Part shown: piece by piece, positions 5,645 through 10,431 of the stretch
Position numbering within the stretch: position 1 is the stretch's first letter
How the letters are laid out: each line of letters starts with the position of its first letter
Source: Phocaeicola_A sp964432715
GTDB taxonomy: Bacteria; Bacteroidota; Bacteroidia; Bacteroidales; Bacteroidaceae
DNA: 10,431 nucleotides
Direction of reading: 5' to 3'
Assembly (NCBI GenBank): GCA_964432715.1
Contig: CAYSOW010000072.1
Span: forward strand, 1 to 10,431
Made by a program: the position numbers and the translations under genes
Notes under the pieces: generated by a model
What the model was told of the DNA's origin: nothing
Seen by the model: the letters and a program-made list of their open reading frames with translations, nothing else
The model's database searches: none

Positions 5645-7168
5645 TTAGTTGTAGATAGAGAGGCGCGGATACTTGCTATACAAGTTCGCGTTCTGCAACT
5701 CCTCCGACTCAGGGATGCGGAACAGGTAATACTTGCTGTTCGGCACGAACTCAGTCTTATCCGGGAAGTTCACCACCGAGTGACCGGTGACCTCTACCTC
5801 CTTGCCGTTAATCATCACGACATCAGAGAAATCTTTTCTCTCGAGCGACTGCTGGTTACGAATCAAGTCGGTCAAGGCAAAGCCCTCACCCCAGAGCTCT
5901 TTACGACGCTCCATCCAGATCTCTTTCACCAACTCCTCACCCGTGGCAGTCACCGTGGTAGCCTGACCACTCTTCATACGCGCATCACGCAGCGTCTGCA
6001 AAGTAGCCTGTGCCTCCTGCGTCTTGCCCAGACGAGCCGCAGCCTCCGCCTTAATCAAGTAGATCTCAGAGGTACGCATCATCACGATATCACCCAACTG
6101 ATTGTCTACATCCTGCATCACGAACTTCGCGTTCACCATTGCCGGGTTGCCGTAAGCTGTGTAACCCCAGTAGAAAAGGTCCTTACGATAGTCGCCCTCC
6201 TCGAACTTCTCCTTGAAGTAAGGGTCGGTGTTCAGGCTGGTGTATGCATCCGAAGTGGTACAGTCCTTAAAGTAGAAGATATAGCAAGGGTCATTGTCCT
6301 CGATGGTGCAAGAGAGCGACCAGAGCCACTCACCGTTGTTATAGTCGCTGAAACCACTCTTATACTCCTTCTCCGTCATCAGGTAATTGTTTTTAGCCAA
6401 CAGCTGGCAAGCATAGTCGTACGCCTTCTGCCAGTTGCGTGCATAGAGGTGCGTACGTGCCAGCAAGCCCAGCGTCACGTTGTAGTCAATCTTATACTGA
6501 TCGGTAGCAGTCGTGCCGTGAGAGTAACCCTCAGGCATGCAGTCGAGCGCATTCTCCAAGTCGCTCAAAGCCTGCGCATACACCTCAGACACAGAAGCCG
6601 CCGGGTTACCGGTCAACGCCGTCTCAGAAGTAGTCGGCTCGGTATAGATAGGAGCACACACCGCATCCGGGTCCTTATCGATGGCAAAAGCATAGTGAGT
6701 AGCCAGCAACATGTAGCAGAAACCACGCGTAGCGTAAGCCTGCGCCTTGATGCGCGCCTTATCCGTATCAGTACCGCTCACCTCATCAATATTCTTCAAG
6801 ATACCGTTACAGTTGTTGATGGGGTCATAAGCGATTCTCCAGAGCACGCTACAGTAAGAACCACGAGAGTAACCGTTGGTCAGGTTGTAGCTGGGAGAGT
6901 AACCATAGCTCAACGTACGAACCGCGTCAGAGCCGGCGAAGTCGTCGTTCAGCATCACGCCGGCGAGGCCGAAGGTGGCATAGGTGGAACCATAGTTGAA
7001 AATATAGTTCCAGCTACCTGCGAGCACGCGCTCAGCATTCTTCGTATCCTTGTACACATTCTCCGCATCCAGGTAAGTGGTGGGGGTGGTGTCCAGGCTA
7101 CAAGCGGCCAGGGTGCAAGCAGCCAAGGCCGAGAGTGCGATATTTTTGATTGTCATCTTCATCTTCAA
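5645..7168 (-). CDS. RagB/SusD-family nutrient-binding outer-membrane lipoprotein
   Basis: The predicted 507-residue surface lipoprotein would cap the barrel of the SusC-like transporter and help bind substrate outside the cell. A short N-terminal signal ends in lipobox LAAC, acylated Cys23 (LAACS); an earlier LAAC ends at Cys18. The SusD fold is evident: NNCNGILKNIDEV and the helix ATRGFCYMLLATHYA at about residues 146-160, the TPR-like helix RTSEIYLIKAEAAARLGK at about 363-380, and the C-terminal signature MERRKELWGEGFALTDLIR at about 415-433. Its length is typical. It lies 9 bases after the transporter stop, the usual SusC-SusD order, and ends at a strong minus-strand terminator. I chose the first ATG (7168); Met3 or Met5 would alter only the signal peptide. 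The substrate could be a glycan, peptide or other polymer and cannot be told from the sequence. Confidence 0.96.
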   Translation of the reverse strand: MKMKMTIKNIALSALAACTLAACSLDTTPTTYLDAENVYKDTKNAERVLAGSWNYIFNYGSTYATFGLAGVMLNDDFAGSDAVRTLSYGYSPSYNLTNGYSRGSYCSVLWRIAYDPINNCNGILKNIDEVSGTDTDKARIKAQAYATRGFCYMLLATHYAFAIDKDPDAVCAPIYTEPTTSETALTGNPAASVSEVYAQALSDLENALDCMPEGYSHGTTATDQYKIDYNVTLGLLARTHLYARNWQKAYDYACQLLAKNNYLMTEKEYKSGFSDYNNGEWLWSLSCTIEDNDPCYIFYFKDCTTSDAYTSLNTDPYFKEKFEEGDYRKDLFYWGYTAYGNPAMVNAKFVMQDVDNQLGDIVMMRTSEIYLIKAEAAARLGKTQEAQATLQTLRDARMKSGQATTVTATGEELVKEIWMERRKELWGEGFALTDLIRNQQSLERKDFSDVVMINGKEVEVTGHSVVNFPDKTEFVPNSKYYLFRIPESEELQNANLYSKYPRLSIYN

Positions 7169-7177
7169 TTCTACTTA

Positions 7178-10100
7178 TTAAAGTTTTACATTCACACCGA
7201 ACGAGATGGTCTTCATGGCCGGGTAACGGAACGAAGCCATACCTGAGATGGGTTGCTCGGGGTCGAGACCTTGCTGTTTGCTGAAGGTCAGCATATTCTC
7301 ACCCTGTACGAAGACACTTGCCTCACGCAAAGAGGTAGAGTGAATCCATGACTTCGGCAGGTTGTAGTTCAGAGTCACCGTTTTCAGACGGAGGTATGAA
7401 CGGTCGGTCAACCAACGGGTAGAAGCAGAGGTGAACTTGCTGCTACCGTTCTCAACGAGACGAGGTACGTCGGTGTAACGATTCTCGGGAGTCCAACGGT
7501 TGATCAAAGTGGCACTCATGGTGCTACCGTCGCCACCGTTGACGCGCATCATCTGCACGATATCGTTGTTGTAGATCTTACCACCGATGGAGTAAGTGAA
7601 GGCCGTAGAGAGGCTCAAACCTTTCCAAGTCAAATCCGACTGGAAACCACCGCTGACATCGGGCAGAGAGCTACCGGCTTTCACCTTCTGATCAGAGCTC
7701 AACGAAGAGTAGTCGTTGGTGAGGTGACGGGTACCGTCTTCATCATAGTAAGCCCAGAGCGCATCACCGTTGTCGGGGTCTACGCCGCCCCACTCATAGA
7801 GCCAGAAGTCGTAGAGTGAACCGCCTACTACCCATTTCTTCGTAGACTGCCAGATGACGTCAGAAGGCAACTTCGTGATCTTATTCTTATAGGTAGTCGC
7901 GTTGAGCGAGAGTTTCCAAGTCCAATCCTTCGTCATGATGGGGGTACCGTTCACGGTGAACTCCCAACCATAGTTCTCCAACTTACCGATGTTAGCATCC
8001 GTAGAGGTGAAACCTGAAGAGGGAACGAGGTCACGATCGAAGAGCAAGTCGCTCGACGCACGGTTGAAGTACTCGATGGTACCGTTCAAACGACCGTTGA
8101 AGAAGCCGAAGTCGAGACCGATGTTGAGGTTGAGGTTGGTCTCCCAAGTCAAGTCGGGCGTAGCCAGACGAGAAGTGTGGAGCGTAGTCTCACCCAAGAA
8201 GCTACCAATGCTGTAGAGCTCCTGGTAAGCGTAGTAACCTACGTTGTCGTTACCCTGAGCACCGTAGCTGGCACGCAGTGTCAAGTTAGAGAGACCTTTG
8301 TCTACGAGGTTCTCCATGAAAGCCTCTTCCGTGATTTTCCAAGAACCACCGAACGACCAGAAGGTACCCCAGCGGTTGTCGGGATGGAAACGAGAAGAAC
8401 CGTCGGTACGGAGTGAGAGAGAACCGAAGTAACGGTTTTTATAAGAGTACTCAGCGCTACCGAAGAAGCTCAACAACTTGTAACTGTCGCTGTTACCCTC
8501 GAAGCCGTTCAACACAGAAGCCACATCCGGCTCATAGTAACCGTCGGAGATGACGTTAGAACGAGAACCACCGAAGTTAGAAGTGTGGTAAGAGTAGTAC
8601 TCCTGACCAATCATGGCGTGTACACGGTGAGCCTCCTTGAAAGTGTGCTCCCAGTTGATCACGTTGTTGTAAGTCATACCCACCGTACGGTAGTTATATT
8701 TGCTCACCGAACCGGTCGTCGGCTGTTTGCCGTAAGTCGGGTTGGTGTAATCGTGGTTGAAGCGACTGTTATAGTCGACGTTCATAGACATCTTATAGCT
8801 CAAGCCCTCCAGCGGAGTAATCTGGATGTAACCGCGTGCAGAAGCCGCATCACGTTTGATGGTGTGCTTGTCGTAGAGCATAGACTGTGCGAAGTTGTAA
8901 CCGCGGTAAGAGCTCTTACGGTAAGTACCGTAGTCGTAGATGCGGTCACCGTTCTCATCGCGCAGATACTCACCGGTGGTGAGGTCGCGCTCATACACGG
9001 GGTAGAACGAAGGAATAGAACGAGCAGCCAAAACGACGTTACCGATGGCGGTATCGTTCTGCTTCGGATAGTCCTGTACAGAGTGTGTACCCGATACGTT
9101 CAAGTTGACCTGCAACCACTTCTTGATGTCTGAAGTGATGTTGGCACGCATGGTGTAACGCTCAAAGCCTGATTTGATGTAGGCACCTTGGTCATCCAGG
9201 TAGCCCAAAGAGAAGTAGTATTTAGAGGTATCGTTACCACCGGATACACGAGCGCTCAAGTCGGTGTAGTGTGCATTCTGTGTCAACGCATCCTCCCAGC
9301 TGTCGTTCCAGAGGGCGGTAGCACCTGCCACCAACTCACCGTCAGTGCCCACCGGCTGCGGATAAGCCGTACCGTAAGGGTTGATACCGATGTAGCTCAA
9401 CAAGTTGGCAGAAGCTTTCTGAGCAGCCACCTCATCGCTGTAGTTACGGTCCTGATAGTAGTTGCGAATCGCCTCCCACTGCAACTTGAAGTAGTCGTCG
9501 GTACTCAGCTGCTTATAGTCGCTCACAGCGCGGCTGGAGAAACCGAACTTGGCAGAGAGTTCCACCGTAGGAGCCGCAGAAGCACCCTGTTTGGTGGTAA
9601 TCATGATGACACCGTTGGCAGCACGCGAACCGTAGAGGGTAGCGGCAGCAGCGTCTTTCAAGACAGTCATTGAAGCAATATCCTGAGAAGAGATGGAAGA
9701 GAGGGCACCGTCATAAGGCACACCGTCGACCACATAAAGCGGAGTGGAAGAGGCATTGGCCGATCCGACACCACGGATATAGATGCTGGCATCCTCACCC
9801 GGCTGACCGCTGGTAGAGAAGGACTGCAATCCGGCTACGGTTCCCTGCAGGGCTTTCGACACACTACTTACCTGCGAAGAGGCAATCAGCTTCTTGTCGA
9901 CTACGCCGGCAGAACCGGTAAAGGTGGATTTCTTAGTGGTACCGTAGGGCACGGAAATCACCACCTCGTCCAGCATCTTTGCGTCTGATTTCATCACAAT
10001 CTTCAAGGTGGGTTTCACAGCCACCTCCTGCGTTTGCAGACCGATGTAAGAAACCACCAAGACTTTGGCAGACGACGGCAAGTTCTGGAATGAGAAGTTT

Positions 10101-10270
10101 CCGTCGAAATCTGTCACTGTTCCCGTCGTAGTACCTTTCACTACGACAGCAGCGCCCACCACCGGCTCACCGTCTTCGGCGGAAACCACCGTACCGGTTA
10201 CCCGTACTTGCGCTGTTGCGAGGCCGACACTCACGAAGAGGACGGTCAGGAACATCATAAATTTTCTCAT
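7178..10270 (-). CDS. SusC/RagA-family TonB-dependent outer-membrane transporter
   Basis: The predicted 1030-residue protein imports oligomers across the outer membrane using TonB energy. It has a signal peptide (residues 1-20, cleavage after LATA) and a carboxypeptidase-regulatory-like domain at about 22-95 (VTGTVVSAEDGEPVVGAAVV, then GTVTDFDGNFSF). The SusC linker DEVVISVPYGTTKKSTFTGS follows. The plug domain runs to about 228, with the RagA/SusC signature LYVVDGVPYDG and then TVLKDAAAATLYGSRAANGV. The 22-strand barrel runs from about 230 and ends in FGVNVKL with a terminal hydrophobic residue. No STN domain precedes the carboxypeptidase-like domain, so it is not the type that signals to an anti-sigma factor. 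It is first in a two-gene operon with the SusD-like lipoprotein. Start ATG 10270 is preceded by AAAG six bases upstream, part of a 12-bp tandem repeat. The substrate is unknown. Confidence 0.97.
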   Translation of the reverse strand: MRKFMMFLTVLFVSVGLATAQVRVTGTVVSAEDGEPVVGAAVVVKGTTTGTVTDFDGNFSFQNLPSSAKVLVVSYIGLQTQEVAVKPTLKIVMKSDAKMLDEVVISVPYGTTKKSTFTGSAGVVDKKLIASSQVSSVSKALQGTVAGLQSFSTSGQPGEDASIYIRGVGSANASSTPLYVVDGVPYDGALSSISSQDIASMTVLKDAAAATLYGSRAANGVIMITTKQGASAAPTVELSAKFGFSSRAVSDYKQLSTDDYFKLQWEAIRNYYQDRNYSDEVAAQKASANLLSYIGINPYGTAYPQPVGTDGELVAGATALWNDSWEDALTQNAHYTDLSARVSGGNDTSKYYFSLGYLDDQGAYIKSGFERYTMRANITSDIKKWLQVNLNVSGTHSVQDYPKQNDTAIGNVVLAARSIPSFYPVYERDLTTGEYLRDENGDRIYDYGTYRKSSYRGYNFAQSMLYDKHTIKRDAASARGYIQITPLEGLSYKMSMNVDYNSRFNHDYTNPTYGKQPTTGSVSKYNYRTVGMTYNNVINWEHTFKEAHRVHAMIGQEYYSYHTSNFGGSRSNVISDGYYEPDVASVLNGFEGNSDSYKLLSFFGSAEYSYKNRYFGSLSLRTDGSSRFHPDNRWGTFWSFGGSWKITEEAFMENLVDKGLSNLTLRASYGAQGNDNVGYYAYQELYSIGSFLGETTLHTSRLATPDLTWETNLNLNIGLDFGFFNGRLNGTIEYFNRASSDLLFDRDLVPSSGFTSTDANIGKLENYGWEFTVNGTPIMTKDWTWKLSLNATTYKNKITKLPSDVIWQSTKKWVVGGSLYDFWLYEWGGVDPDNGDALWAYYDEDGTRHLTNDYSSLSSDQKVKAGSSLPDVSGGFQSDLTWKGLSLSTAFTYSIGGKIYNNDIVQMMRVNGGDGSTMSATLINRWTPENRYTDVPRLVENGSSKFTSASTRWLTDRSYLRLKTVTLNYNLPKSWIHSTSLREASVFVQGENMLTFSKQQGLDPEQPISGMASFRYPAMKTISFGVNVKL

Positions 10271-10274
10271 AAAT

Positions 10275-10298
10275 CTTTAAATGAAACTTTAAATGAAA
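10275..10298 (-). repeat. Perfect 12-bp tandem duplication in the susC-like ribosome-binding region
   Basis: CTTTAAATGAAA occurs twice back to back (10275-10286 and 10287-10298). On the mRNA strand this is two copies of TTTCATTTAAAG, the second ending 4 bases before the ATG. Each unit ends in AAAG, the only Shine-Dalgarno-like purines here, so the duplication supplies two spaced candidate ribosome contact sites. Confidence 0.9.
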
Positions 10299-10334
10299 AC
10301 TATAAAAACTAATCCCTATTGATATTTCCTTATA

Positions 10335-10351
10335 CTATATCCTGCTATATC
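10335..10351. repeat. Two CTATATC direct repeats one helical turn apart
   Basis: CTATATC occurs at 10335-10341 and 10345-10351, a 10-bp period. The repeats lie in the susC-like leader, about 45-60 bases downstream of the predicted transcription start. Same-face spacing could suit a dimeric regulator, but the region is AT-rich and the repeat may be chance. Confidence 0.35.
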
Positions 10352-10402
10352 GCGTAAATTCTTTCAGCTACCACCTGGAATTTCTAGAATAATTTAGCGG
10401 CG

Positions 10403-10410
10403 CAAAGATA
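10403..10410 (-). promoter_or_regulatory. -7 promoter element of the SusC/SusD-like operon
   Basis: On the minus strand the site reads TATCTTTG, an exact TAnnTTTG match and the same octamer as at metK. Transcription would start near 10395, giving a leader of about 125 bases before the ATG. The matching -33 element would fall at or beyond 10430, so it cannot be judged here. Confidence 0.55.
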
Positions 10411-10431
10411 TACAAAAATATAAGATTCAGG

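Noticed and set aside
5780..7246. A long plus-strand open frame (488 codons) opposite the SusD-like gene
   Set aside because: Its translation is a low-complexity mix rich in Val, Leu, Arg and His with no recognisable domain. It mirrors the codon bias of the real minus-strand gene, which has a clear lipobox and SusD motifs, and it runs into the SusC-like gene.
10271..10431. A cis-antisense RNA or phase-variable invertible promoter in the susC-like leader
   Set aside because: No convincing opposing promoter and no flanking long inverted repeats for a recombinase were found. Only short repeats are visible and the upstream part is cut off by the window end.

Overview
The window looks like ordinary chromosome from a member of the Bacteroidales, probably close to Bacteroides. 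The evidence is an adjacent SusC/SusD-type outer-membrane pair, a MetK of the long Bacteroidetes form, a membrane-anchored AraC regulator with a beta-propeller plus Y_Y_Y sensor, weak Shine-Dalgarno signals, and promoter elements of the TAnnTTTG type used by the Bacteroidetes primary sigma factor. I cannot name a species. There is no tRNA, rRNA, insertion sequence, integrase or CRISPR array.

Plus strand, left to right. A sensor/AraC regulator (75..2309) resembles a hybrid two-component system but lacks kinase and receiver domains. A small hot-dog-fold acyl-CoA thioesterase (2369..2779) overlaps by 11 bases the start of an MscS-family mechanosensitive channel (2769..3980). metK (4165..5457) follows behind its own promoter and a leader of about 145 bases. 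That leader holds what reads as a SAM-II (SAM-alpha) riboswitch, a small hairpin, a possible 15-codon upstream ORF and an A/U-only hairpin just before the metK start. A strong rho-independent terminator follows metK.

Minus strand, right to left. A promoter near 10403 and a leader of about 125 bases precede a SusC/RagA TonB-dependent transporter (10270..7178) and, 9 bases later, its SusD/RagB lipoprotein partner (7168..5645). A 12-bp perfect-stem hairpin at 5561..5600 ends this two-gene operon. The two transcription units converge on back-to-back terminators between 5458 and 5644.

The genes form independent modules: a transmembrane regulator whose targets lie off the window or elsewhere, a thioesterase-channel pair, SAM synthesis under apparent SAM feedback control, and a stand-alone nutrient-uptake pair of unknown substrate with no glycoside hydrolase, peptidase or regulator beside it. 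The part most worth a second look is the metK leader, where the riboswitch tail seems to control entry to a tiny ORF rather than to metK directly. Next are the kinase-less sensor/regulator and the exact 12-bp tandem duplication in the translation-initiation region of the susC-like gene.
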